This document shows positions 1-5,853 of a stretch of DNA of 8,435 nt, in pieces (position 1 is the stretch's first letter; the number at the start of each line of letters is the position of its first letter). This DNA comes from DATKMS01 sp041497995 (GTDB lineage: Bacteria > Desulfobacterota > Binatia > HRBIN30): assembly GCA_041497995.1 (NCBI GenBank), contig JBGQHM010000294.1:1-8435 (forward strand), read 5' to 3'. Under the pieces are notes generated by a model, which was not told the DNA's origin, did no database searches, and saw only the letters and a program-made list of their open reading frames with translations. The translations under genes and the position numbers were made by a program.

Positions 1-210
1 ATCGTGGCGATGGGGGTGTCAACGAACTTTGCGGTGGAGGGCACGGTACGCGGTGCGGTGAACCGGCTCTTCGAGGTTGTGGTGCCGGAAGATTGCTGCG
101 CCAGCGTACCGGACGAGATGCACCGATTTTCGATCGACCGTATCCTTTCGTTGCTCGGAACGATCTCGACGAGCGACGAAGTCGAGCGGGCGCTGACCGC
201 GGCTTCCTGA
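1..210 (+). CDS. Isochorismatase-family hydrolase, C-terminal fragment (5' end outside window)
   Basis: The frame is open from base 1 and ends in TGA at 208-210, so only about the last 69 residues are present and the true start lies upstream. The visible part reads GVSTNFAVEGTVRGAVNRL, then EVVVPEDCCAS, then an EMHRFSIDRIL segment. This matches the end of the Rossmann-like isochorismatase/cysteine hydrolase fold: the G-V-x-T-N strand turn, the E-x-T helix, the VVVPED strand, and the C-terminal helix with the last strand (LLGTI). In nitrilase-like cysteine hydrolases of this family the residue after TN(x) is the nucleophilic Cys; here it is Ala (codon 31-33), as in a recurring Cys-less subgroup. 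The substrate cannot be told. The Nudix gene starts 22 bases downstream, so the two are probably co-transcribed. The family call is fairly secure; the reaction is not. Confidence 0.8.
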   Translation: MVAMGVSTNFAVEGTVRGAVNRLFEVVVPEDCCASVPDEMHRFSIDRILSLLGTISTSDEVERALTAAS

Positions 211-232
211 GATCGACATTCGCATCCACTCG

Positions 233-808
233 ATGACCATCGAGACGATTCGGGAGCGCCTGTTGCGACACCACCCTGTGGTCGTGGAAGCGACCGAGTG
301 CGCTCGAGCCGCCGTGGCGATCGTGCTACGCGATGACGGGGGCGGACCGGAGTTCATTGTCATCCACCGGGCGCACCGGCGTGGCGACCCTTGGTCGGGT
401 CACATGGCCCTCCCGGGCGGCCGGCAACAACCGAACGATCGCGATCTCTTCGCAACCGCAGCACGTGAGACGAATGAAGAGGTGGGTGTCGATCTCGAAC
501 AGCGCGGCGAGTTGCTAGGCCACCTCGATGACTTGCGTGCCATCGGCCGCGGCCGGCCGCTTGACTTGATCATCAGGCCCGTCGTCTGTGCGTTGCATGC
601 ACCGGTGACGCTGCGGCCCGACGACCGGGAAGTGCAGAGCGCGTTCTGGGTACCGCTGGCGTCGCTGCGCCGGCATGAAGCGCGCGGCACCTACCGCCAC
701 ACGCTCGACGGACACCAGCTCGAACATCCGGCGTTCATCTACAAAGGCCACACCATCTGGGGACTGACGCATCGCATCCTGACGAGCTTTTTGGAAGCGC
801 TGGACTGA
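233..808 (+). CDS. Nudix hydrolase, CoA pyrophosphatase (NudL/NUDT7-8)-like
   Basis: This 191-residue protein starts at ATG 233. It has one Nudix domain at about residues 22-145. The signature is DPWSGHMALPGGR (52-64), followed at a set distance by RETNEEVGV (78-86), which supplies the R-E-x-x-E-E-x-G core (E79, E82, E83) that binds the catalytic metal. The Glu expected eight residues before Arg78 in the classical Nudix box is not Glu here. The same holds in CoA-type Nudix proteins such as E. coli NudL, which share the GG-x(4)-D spacing and a C-terminal W-G-(L/M)-T segment (here IWGLTHRIL, 175-183). Family members hydrolyse CoA or related nucleoside diphosphates to 4'-phosphopantetheine plus 3',5'-ADP in the cytoplasm. 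The CoA-specific upstream motif is only partly preserved, so another nucleoside-diphosphate substrate is possible. No clear Shine-Dalgarno precedes the start. Confidence 0.87.
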   Translation: MTIETIRERLLRHHPVVVEATECARAAVAIVLRDDGGGPEFIVIHRAHRRGDPWSGHMALPGGRQQPNDRDLFATAARETNEEVGVDLEQRGELLGHLDDLRAIGRGRPLDLIIRPVVCALHAPVTLRPDDREVQSAFWVPLASLRRHEARGTYRHTLDGHQLEHPAFIYKGHTIWGLTHRILTSFLEALD

Positions 809-840
809 GACTGCCTGCGCCCGTAGCCGCGCACACTGCG

Positions 841-869
841 TTGACTTGCCAGACCGCTTTCCTTAGTGT
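841..869 (+). promoter_or_regulatory. Possible sigma70-type promoter for ttuB
   Basis: TTGACT (841-846) matches five of six bases of the -35 consensus. It is followed after 17 bases by TAGTGT (864-869), a weak -10 that keeps only T, A and the final T. Transcription would start about 5-7 bases before the ttuB ATG at 882, leaving almost no leader, which would fit the lack of a Shine-Dalgarno there. The weak -10 means this could be chance. The gap 809-881 holds nothing else I can recognise. Confidence 0.28.
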
Positions 870-881
870 CGACGCACCTGC

Positions 882-1076
882 ATGCTCATCACGCTACTAC
901 CGCAGCGAAAGCAGATTGAGATCGAGGGTCGCCGGCGCGTGGCCGACATCCTGCGCCATCTGGGTTTGTTACCCGGAACCGCGATAGTGATCCGGGGTGA
1001 TGAATTGGTCACCGACGAGGAAGTCGTCGAGGCCAACGAGTCGATCGAAATCCGCAACGTCATCTCGGGTGGATGA
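882..1076 (+). CDS. ttuB: Ubiquitin-like sulfur carrier protein (TtuB/MoaD-ThiS family)
   Basis: This is a small beta-grasp protein of 64 residues ending in Ile-Ser-Gly-Gly. The terminal Gly-Gly (63-64) is the site that an E1-like enzyme adenylates and thiocarboxylates in TtuB, ThiS and MoaD. The layout is a beta hairpin (LITLLPQRKQIEIEG), a helix (VADILRHLGL, 20-29), the strand IVIRGDELVTDEE (35-47) and the last strand ESIEIRNVISGG. This resembles Thermus thermophilus TtuB along its whole length, including the ISGG tail. Its stop TGA (1074-1076) overlaps the start of the adjoining ttuA, so it is very likely the sulfur donor for that enzyme rather than for thiamine or molybdopterin synthesis. 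The activating enzyme (TtuC-like) and a cysteine desulfurase are not in the window. The start ATG has no clear Shine-Dalgarno upstream. Confidence 0.88.
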   Translation: MLITLLPQRKQIEIEGRRRVADILRHLGLLPGTAIVIRGDELVTDEEVVEANESIEIRNVISGG

Positions 1077-2017
1077 TGAAGTGCAAACGCTGTCGCGGCA
1101 AAGCAGAGGTGCAGATCCGGCACCACAACGCCGCCTTCTGCCGCCCGTGCTTCGTTTTCTTCTTCCAGCGGCAGGTGCAGCGTACGATCGAGAAGCATCT
1201 GATGTTCTCGCCCGAGGAGGAGGTGCTGGTCGCCGTATCCGGAGGGAAGGACAGTCTGGCGCTGTGGGACGCTTTGATCGAGCTCGGGTACCGTACCGCC
1301 GGGGTGCACGTCGCACTCGGCATCGGGGAATATTCACACGCATCGACCGGCAAGACCGCAGATTTCGCGGCCAGCCGCAACCTGCGACTCATCACGGTTG
1401 ATCTTGAGGCGGACGGAGCCGCGATTCCAACGCTGGCGCGCTTCACCAACCGGCCGGCGTGCGCGGCGTGCGGTACCAGCAAGCGCCACCAATTCGACCG
1501 TGTAGCGTATGAGAATGGCTTCAAGGTCCTCGCAACCGGTCACAATCTGGATGACGAAGCGGCGCGGTTGCTCGGCAACGTTCTGCGTTGGCACATCCAC
1601 CATCTGGCCAAGCAACGGCCGGTGCTGGAGCCAAGCCACGAGCGCTTCGCCCGCAAGGTGAAGCCACTGTATCGCGTCACCGAGTACGAGACGGCGGTCT
1701 ACGCCTTCTTCCGTGGTATCGACTACGTCGTCGACGAGTGCCCCAACAGCGTGGGTGCCACGCAGCTGACGTACAAGGACACCCTCAACCGTCTCGAGGC
1801 GGTGATGCCCGGTACCAAGCTCACCTTCGTGCAGGACTTCCTCAGTGCTGGACGGCCGGCATTCTCCGTCGGCAGTGACAGCGCGCCTCAATCGTGTGAA
1901 GCGTGCGGGATGCCGTCCTTCGGCGCGTTGTGCTCCTATTGCCGATTGCTCCGTGAGGTTGAGAGTAAGCAAGAGGCCTGGAAGGCACCGCGCACTGCGA
2001 CCAGCGGCGGCCGCTGA
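1073..2017 (+). CDS. ttuA: tRNA-5-methyluridine(54) 2-sulfurtransferase TtuA
   Basis: This 314-residue PP-loop ATPase puts sulfur on C2 of U54 in the tRNA T-loop, using thiocarboxylated TtuB as donor. The parts run in order: an N-terminal zinc finger (C4, C7, C23, C26), the ATP-binding PP-loop VAVSGGKDS (53-61), the GIGEYS segment (83-88), the ATGHNLDDEAA segment (154-164), and a C-terminal zinc ribbon (C275, C278, C287, C290). The three cysteines that hold the [4Fe-4S] cluster in characterised TtuA are present as C130 and C133 (ACAACGTSK) and C223 (DECPNS). Length and motif order match the Thermus enzyme. Two ATG codons lie in tandem at 1073 and 1076, both overlapping the ttuB stop (ATGA or TGATG), so translation is probably coupled; the second would give MKCKRC at the N-terminus, and I cannot choose between them. 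TtcA and Ncs6 are relatives, but the neighbouring TtuB-like carrier and the C-terminal zinc ribbon favour TtuA. Confidence 0.92.
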   Translation: MMKCKRCRGKAEVQIRHHNAAFCRPCFVFFFQRQVQRTIEKHLMFSPEEEVLVAVSGGKDSLALWDALIELGYRTAGVHVALGIGEYSHASTGKTADFAASRNLRLITVDLEADGAAIPTLARFTNRPACAACGTSKRHQFDRVAYENGFKVLATGHNLDDEAARLLGNVLRWHIHHLAKQRPVLEPSHERFARKVKPLYRVTEYETAVYAFFRGIDYVVDECPNSVGATQLTYKDTLNRLEAVMPGTKLTFVQDFLSAGRPAFSVGSDSAPQSCEACGMPSFGALCSYCRLLREVESKQEAWKAPRTATSGGR

Positions 2018-2036
2018 GCCGCTGCGGACGACACAC

Positions 2037-2041
2037 AGGAA
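2037..2041 (+). promoter_or_regulatory. Ribosome binding site before trmI that bears on its start
   Basis: AGGAA lies only 2-3 bases before the ATG at 2044 but 8-9 bases before the in-frame ATG at 2050. Normal spacing favours the second ATG, which would shorten TrmI by two residues to begin MERGG. Confidence 0.45.
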
Positions 2042-2043
2042 CG

Positions 2044-2853
2044 ATGACCATGGAGAGAGGGGGAGCTGCGCTCTTGCGGCCCGGCGAGGCTGTGCTGTTC
2101 ATCGACCGCAAGGAACGCGAGTACTTACGTGTCCTCCGACCCGGGGCGCGGGTGCACATTCGCAGCGGGACTCTCCAAGCCGATGACCTCATCGGGCACG
2201 AAGAAGGCCGCGTCGTCCACAATAGCGGGCAGGAGCCGTTCCTGCTGCTGCGGCCGAGCTTCGCACAGCTCATCCCGAACCTGCCGCGCAAAGCGCAGGT
2301 CATCTATCCAAAGGACATCGGGCCCATTCTGCTGTGGGGTGACATCTACCCGGGCGCCACGGTCGTTGAGGTGGGCACCGGTCCGGGTGCACTCAGCATG
2401 GCGTTGCTGCGCGCCATCGGACCTGAGGGTCGGCTCATCTCGTACGAAGTGCGTGCCGATCACGCCGAGATGGCGCAGGCCAACGTGCGGCAGTTCTACG
2501 GCGATGCACCGAACTGGTCTGTGAAAGTGGCCGACGTCATGGCCGGGATCGAGGAGCGCGACATCGATCGCCTCACAGTGGATCTTGCAGAGCCGTGGCA
2601 TCTGTTGACGACCGCCGCCGCCGCACTGCGACTGGGCGGGCTGATCCTCGGTTACGTGCCAACGGTGTTGCAGGTCAAGCAGTTTGTCGACAGCGTGCGC
2701 GCCCACGGTGGGTTCGCTGCGGTGCAGTCGTTCGAGGTACTGCAGCGCTTCTGGCACGTGAAGAACCTCAGCATCCGGCCGGAGCACCGCATGGTGGCGC
2801 ACACCGGGTTCATCGTCGTTGCACGGCGGGTGGTCGAGGCGGAAATGCGTTGA
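2044..2853 (+). CDS. trmI: tRNA (adenine(58)-N1)-methyltransferase TrmI
   Basis: This 269-residue class I SAM-dependent methyltransferase would make m1A58 in the tRNA T-loop. A small N-terminal beta domain (about 10-70) precedes the Rossmann domain. Motif I is VVEVGTGPGALS (107-118), binding SAM. SYEVR (133-137) carries the acidic residue expected to hold the ribose. LTVDLAEPW (177-185) holds the Asp and the D-x-x-E-P-W signature of TrmI and Trm61, and RPEHRMVAHTGFIVVA (245-260) is the family's typical C-terminal strand. VIYPKDIGPI (86-95) matches the conserved Y-P-K-D segment before motif I. Bacterial TrmI works as a homotetramer. The gene lies 26 bases after ttuA, in the same direction. An in-frame ATG at 2050 is the better start by ribosome-site spacing. 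The family assignment is strong; the exact target, A58 (or A57/A58 as in archaea), is inferred. Confidence 0.9.
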   Translation: MTMERGGAALLRPGEAVLFIDRKEREYLRVLRPGARVHIRSGTLQADDLIGHEEGRVVHNSGQEPFLLLRPSFAQLIPNLPRKAQVIYPKDIGPILLWGDIYPGATVVEVGTGPGALSMALLRAIGPEGRLISYEVRADHAEMAQANVRQFYGDAPNWSVKVADVMAGIEERDIDRLTVDLAEPWHLLTTAAAALRLGGLILGYVPTVLQVKQFVDSVRAHGGFAAVQSFEVLQRFWHVKNLSIRPEHRMVAHTGFIVVARRVVEAEMR

Positions 2854-2905
2854 CTCCAGCACGGGCCTGTAGTAGCGATTTTCCTTGTCTCGAATTCATC
2901 TTCAT

Positions 2906-3643
2906 ATGACGAAGGACGAGATTCGCCAGAAGGTGCGTGCGCGGCTCCAGCTAGCGGGCGTCGCGCGATTTCCTGGCGTCGAGGGACGCATCCCCAACTT
3001 CGCGGGGGCCGAGCACGCGGCGCAACTCTTGTGCGAGTTGCCCATGTGGAAACGCGCCAAGGTCATCAGCGTCAACTGCGATCCGCCCCAACTGGCCATT
3101 CGTCGTACCGCGTTGCGCGAGAACAAGATCATCTACATGGCGATCCCGCGCCTGCGCAGCGAACGCTGCTTCGTGGAGCTCGACCCGGCGAAGCTTGGCA
3201 ATAAGATTCTGCGCGTCGCGAGCATCAAGGGTGCCATGCGGTTCGGCCGCCTGGTGCCCCCCAACGAGATGCGGCCGGTCGATCTGATCGTGTGCGGCTC
3301 TGTCGCGGTCACCCGGCAGGGCGCCCGCGTCGGCCGCGGCGGCGGCTACTCGGACCTCGAGTACGCGTTGCTACGGACCGAGGGGAAGGTCCGCGAGTAC
3401 ACGCCGATACTTACCACGGTGCATGCGCTGCAGATCATCGACGAACGGCTGCCGATGCGCGGCCACGACATCCCGGTCGACTTCGTCATCACTCCGGATC
3501 AGGTGGTGGCGGCGCCGAGTCTACATCCGCGTCCCCGGGGCGTGATCTGGGAGATTCTGCAGGAGAGCAAGATTCTTTCGATCCCGGTCCTGCGCCGGGG
3601 CCGCCGCGATGTGCGCGGCACCCCCACGCCCCGACGTCTCTGA
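2906..3643 (+). CDS. 5-formyltetrahydrofolate cyclo-ligase family protein (MTHFSD-like)
   Basis: The protein has 245 residues from ATG 2906; an in-frame TTG at 2885 would add seven residues but has nothing to recommend it. It begins TKDEIRQKVRARL, then GVARFPGVEGRIPNF (18-32). The glycine-rich motif GRGGGYSDLEYALL (143-156) is the family's nucleotide/folate-site signature (G-x-G-G-G-Y-x-D-x-E). It ends with the HDIPVDFVITP strand (187-197). Cyclo-ligases convert 5-formyltetrahydrofolate plus ATP to 5,10-methenyltetrahydrofolate in the cytoplasm. This is the longer variant related to the cyclo-ligase half of MTHFSD rather than the roughly 190-residue YgfA type, and I know of little biochemical proof for that branch. 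It sits 52 bases after trmI in the same direction and could share its transcript. The last 15 or so residues are rich in Arg and Pro and look disordered. No Shine-Dalgarno is evident. Confidence 0.8.
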   Translation: MTKDEIRQKVRARLQLAGVARFPGVEGRIPNFAGAEHAAQLLCELPMWKRAKVISVNCDPPQLAIRRTALRENKIIYMAIPRLRSERCFVELDPAKLGNKILRVASIKGAMRFGRLVPPNEMRPVDLIVCGSVAVTRQGARVGRGGGYSDLEYALLRTEGKVREYTPILTTVHALQIIDERLPMRGHDIPVDFVITPDQVVAAPSLHPRPRGVIWEILQESKILSIPVLRRGRRDVRGTPTPRRL

Positions 3644-3690
3644 GTTGCGGACCGCGGCGGCTTCGCGCCGGCACTATCACCAACCCGATC

Positions 3691-3707
3691 TATGTAAAAA
3701 CTACATA
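3691..3707. repeat. Short AT-rich inverted repeat upstream of the tandem-ABM gene
   Basis: TATGTA (3691-3696) and TACATA (3702-3707) are perfect inverted copies around the 5-base spacer AAAAC. They lie in the 114-base gap 3644-3757, about 50-65 bases before the next start, and stand out as AT-rich in GC-rich DNA. The symmetry suits a dimeric regulator or a promoter element. The hairpin stem is too AT-rich, and lacks a following T run, to be a normal terminator. An 11-base direct repeat CGCGGCGGCTT occurs on either side (3653-3663 and 3713-3723), exactly 60 bases apart. No known regulator motif is recognised. Confidence 0.4.
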
Positions 3708-3757
3708 CCGCGCGCGGCGGCTTGCCCTGCCCGCCCGAAATGGGCAATCGTACGCAC

Positions 3758-4402
3758 ATGAAGAGACTGACTGGGGACAGGGGCGCCAGGCGACCAATCG
3801 CAGAATTGTTGATCATGACGCTCAACGCGGGCGCCGAGGCGGAACGCGCACACGTGGAGCACGAGGCGTGGCAGATCTTGCGGCGCAAGCAGGGATACAT
3901 CACCCATCGGATCTACCAGCACCTCACGAACCCGCTGCAGCGCCTGGTCTATTCGGAATGGGAGAGCGCCAAGGCGGTGGATGGCGCGCGGCAGTACTTG
4001 CAGGGGACGCCGATGATGCGCCGTGCACGCGCGGCACTCGCGATGGCACCGCAGCGACTGGTGCTCGAGATGGCCGGCCCCATCACCTCCACCAAGGGTC
4101 TCGATCTGCCGGAGGACGCAGTTGCGGCAAGCGCCGTGGCGCGTTTGAAGGACACTGCTGATGGTTGGCGCGAGAAGGAACAAGCCCTCTGGAAATCGCT
4201 CGCGAGCCAGCCGGGGCACATTACTCACGTGCTGTTGCGCGGTACCGAGGACCGGTTCGTGGTGGGCTCGCTCTCACATTGGGTGGATGCGAGCGCCTTT
4301 CAGAAGGCGCTCGCACAGACGGACAGCAGCGTGACCGCTGGAGTCACCGATGCCCTCGCCGGCCCCGTTGAGTACGTGCTCTATCGACTGCTGCGTGACT
4401 AG
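3758..4402 (+). CDS. Protein with two tandem ABM-like (dimeric alpha/beta barrel) domains
   Basis: With the ATG at 3758 the protein has 214 residues; ATG 3740 and TTG 3722 are in-frame alternatives and none has a clear ribosome site. Two halves repeat one pattern. The first half is a strand (ELLIMTLNA, 16-24), a helix (HVEHEAWQILRRK, 32-44), the turn QGYITHRIYQHL (45-56), the strand RLVYSEWES (62-70) and a helix. The second half is the strand ASAVARLKD (124-132), a helix (REKEQALWKSLAS, 138-150), the turn QPGHITHVLLRG (151-162), the strand RFVVGSLSHWVD (166-177) and a helix (AFQKALAQT, 180-188). G-(Y/H)-I-T-H followed by E/H-W-x-(S/D) is typical of the antibiotic biosynthesis monooxygenase fold (PF03992 type), where two domains form one barrel. 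Such proteins include quinol monooxygenases and haem-degrading enzymes, but no catalytic or haem ligand can be assigned here. No signal peptide is seen. It ends tail-to-tail with the kinase gene. Confidence 0.72.
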   Translation: MKRLTGDRGARRPIAELLIMTLNAGAEAERAHVEHEAWQILRRKQGYITHRIYQHLTNPLQRLVYSEWESAKAVDGARQYLQGTPMMRRARAALAMAPQRLVLEMAGPITSTKGLDLPEDAVAASAVARLKDTADGWREKEQALWKSLASQPGHITHVLLRGTEDRFVVGSLSHWVDASAFQKALAQTDSSVTAGVTDALAGPVEYVLYRLLRD

Positions 4403-5853
4403 GAGACGTGTGCAACCGGGAGTGAGACGATGAATGTCGCACCCTCGTTCGGTGCGCTCTCCACGCGCACGCGGCCGCCGTGTGCATCAATCATCGACTT
4501 GGCAATGAACAACCCGAGCCCGGTTCCTTCGGTCTGCGCGGCTGGTGAGAGTCGTTGGTACTTGCCGAAAAGTTGATGCTGTTGGTCCGCCGGAATGCCC
4601 GGGCCGGTGTCCTTGATACGCACCTCAACCGTCCCGTTGTAGCTGCTCGTCTGGACGCTGACCCGGCCAGCGTGCGGAGTGTACTTGATCGCGTTCCCAA
4701 CCAAGTTGACGAACACGCGATCCATTTGAACGCGATCCACATGCAGCGGCGGCACCGGGTGGAGCTCTTCGATCAGCTCGATGCGCTTCACGCGCGCCAG
4801 CGGATCCTGGTAGCGTACGACCTGGTGCAGCACCTCGTTGATGTTCGTCTCCACCCGATGGAGGCGGAGCGCCCCCGCCTCGATCTTGGAGAGATCGAGG
4901 AAATTCATGATGAGATGCAGCAGCCCGCGCGCGCTCGAATCGATGCTCACGAGCATCTCCCGACACGCGGTGTCGACGTTGTAGTCGTTGAGCAGGATCT
5001 CCGTGTAGCCAACGATGATGCTGATCGGGTTCTTCATGTCGTGCGAAATCATCGCCAGGAAGTCGGCCTTCATGGCCTCGATCTGGCGACGTTCGGTCAC
5101 GTCGCGGCCGATACCCTGAAAACCGCTGACCGCATCGTCGATGACGATCGGCCGAGTCTTCACTTCCAAGATCAGCGTGCGACTACCGGTGGACGCTAAG
5201 TGAACCTCGCTGGATGGCTGGTCGGGGCGGAGACCGCGCCGCCGCAGCTCATGCGCCGTTGTGGGGCTCGTTGGAGCCAGGAACTCGTCGAGTCGCTTGC
5301 CCTCGGTCGCCGCACGCGACCCGCCCACGAGGGTGACGAAGGCCTCGTTGACTTGTTGGAGAACGCCGGCACTGTCGCAGACGAAGATGGCGTCCGACGC
5401 GTTCTCGAACAATTCGCGAAAGCGCTCTGCCGATGCGAGCACGGCCTCGTTCAGCGCCTCGTGTTCACGCAGGAGGAGCCGTCGTTCCCGATTGCGCGCC
5501 AAGACCAGTGGGAGATCGGTGAGGTGCGACAGATCGGGTCGCTTCACAATGTAATCCCAGGCCCCCAACCGCATTGCGTCGACGGCAAGGCTGGCGTCGT
5601 CCGCGCCGGTGAGCATGATCACACAGACGGACGGGTAGTCCGCACGCAGCAACCGCAGCACCTCGAGTCCGTCTCCGTCTGGGAGGCCGCGGTCGAGCAA
5701 CACGAAGGTCGGCTGCGCCGCTTGGATGCCCTTGAAGCATCCGGCAGCGTCCGCGACGTGACGAACGCTGAACCCGGCCCGTTCGAGGGCCTTCTGGGCC
5801 AGGCGCGCCTGTCCGGGATCGTCCTCAACAAGCAGGATGTCGTTCGGTTCCAT
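4399..5853 (-). CDS. Soluble hybrid sensor kinase, REC-PAS-HisKA-HATPase
   Basis: Starting at the ATG 5853-5851 the protein has 484 residues; a TTG at 5886 in the same frame would add 11 and is less likely. An N-terminal receiver (about 5-120) has the acidic pair E10/D11/D12, phospho-acceptor D54 (LLDRGLPDGDG), T82 and K104, all intact. A short linker helix leads to a PAS domain (about 140-255, ending GIGRDVTERRQIEA), which may hold a small ligand. The kinase core follows: H-box AMISHDMKNP with H271, N-box VNLVGNAIKY (N383, N387), G1 KDTGPGIP (414-421) and G2 GTGLGLFIAK (443-452). No membrane helix is visible, so it is probably cytoplasmic. An N-terminal receiver feeding a kinase suggests that it takes phosphate or a signal from an upstream kinase. 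Its start lies inside the response-regulator gene (29-base overlap), so translation is likely coupled. It is the last gene of the operon and shares its stop CTAG with the convergent ABM-type gene. Confidence 0.92.
   Translation of the reverse strand: MEPNDILLVEDDPGQARLAQKALERAGFSVRHVADAAGCFKGIQAAQPTFVLLDRGLPDGDGLEVLRLLRADYPSVCVIMLTGADDASLAVDAMRLGAWDYIVKRPDLSHLTDLPLVLARNRERRLLLREHEALNEAVLASAERFRELFENASDAIFVCDSAGVLQQVNEAFVTLVGGSRAATEGKRLDEFLAPTSPTTAHELRRRGLRPDQPSSEVHLASTGSRTLILEVKTRPIVIDDAVSGFQGIGRDVTERRQIEAMKADFLAMISHDMKNPISIIVGYTEILLNDYNVDTACREMLVSIDSSARGLLHLIMNFLDLSKIEAGALRLHRVETNINEVLHQVVRYQDPLARVKRIELIEELHPVPPLHVDRVQMDRVFVNLVGNAIKYTPHAGRVSVQTSSYNGTVEVRIKDTGPGIPADQQHQLFGKYQRLSPAAQTEGTGLGLFIAKSMIDAHGGRVRVESAPNEGATFIVSLPVAHVS

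Noticed and set aside
882..1076. ThiS or MoaD (thiamine or molybdopterin synthesis) as the identity of the small carrier
   Set aside because: No thiamine or molybdopterin genes are nearby, while it overlaps ttuA and its sequence runs parallel to TtuB.
1334..1972. A 212-codon minus-strand frame opposite ttuA
   Set aside because: The plus-strand TtuA is unmistakable by its PP-loop, cluster cysteines and zinc fingers; the antisense frame has no recognisable features.
2125..2862. A 245-codon minus-strand frame opposite trmI
   Set aside because: It is an antisense shadow of a strong SAM-methyltransferase gene.
3648..3672. GC-rich GGCG/CGCC hairpin after the cyclo-ligase gene as a terminator
   Set aside because: The stem is only about four pairs and no T run follows, so intrinsic termination is not supported.
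3292..4161. A 289-codon plus-strand open frame running from the cyclo-ligase gene into the ABM-type gene
   Set aside because: It is rich in Arg, Gly, Pro and Ala as expected for an off-frame reading of GC-rich DNA, shows no domain, and overlaps two well-supported genes on the same strand.
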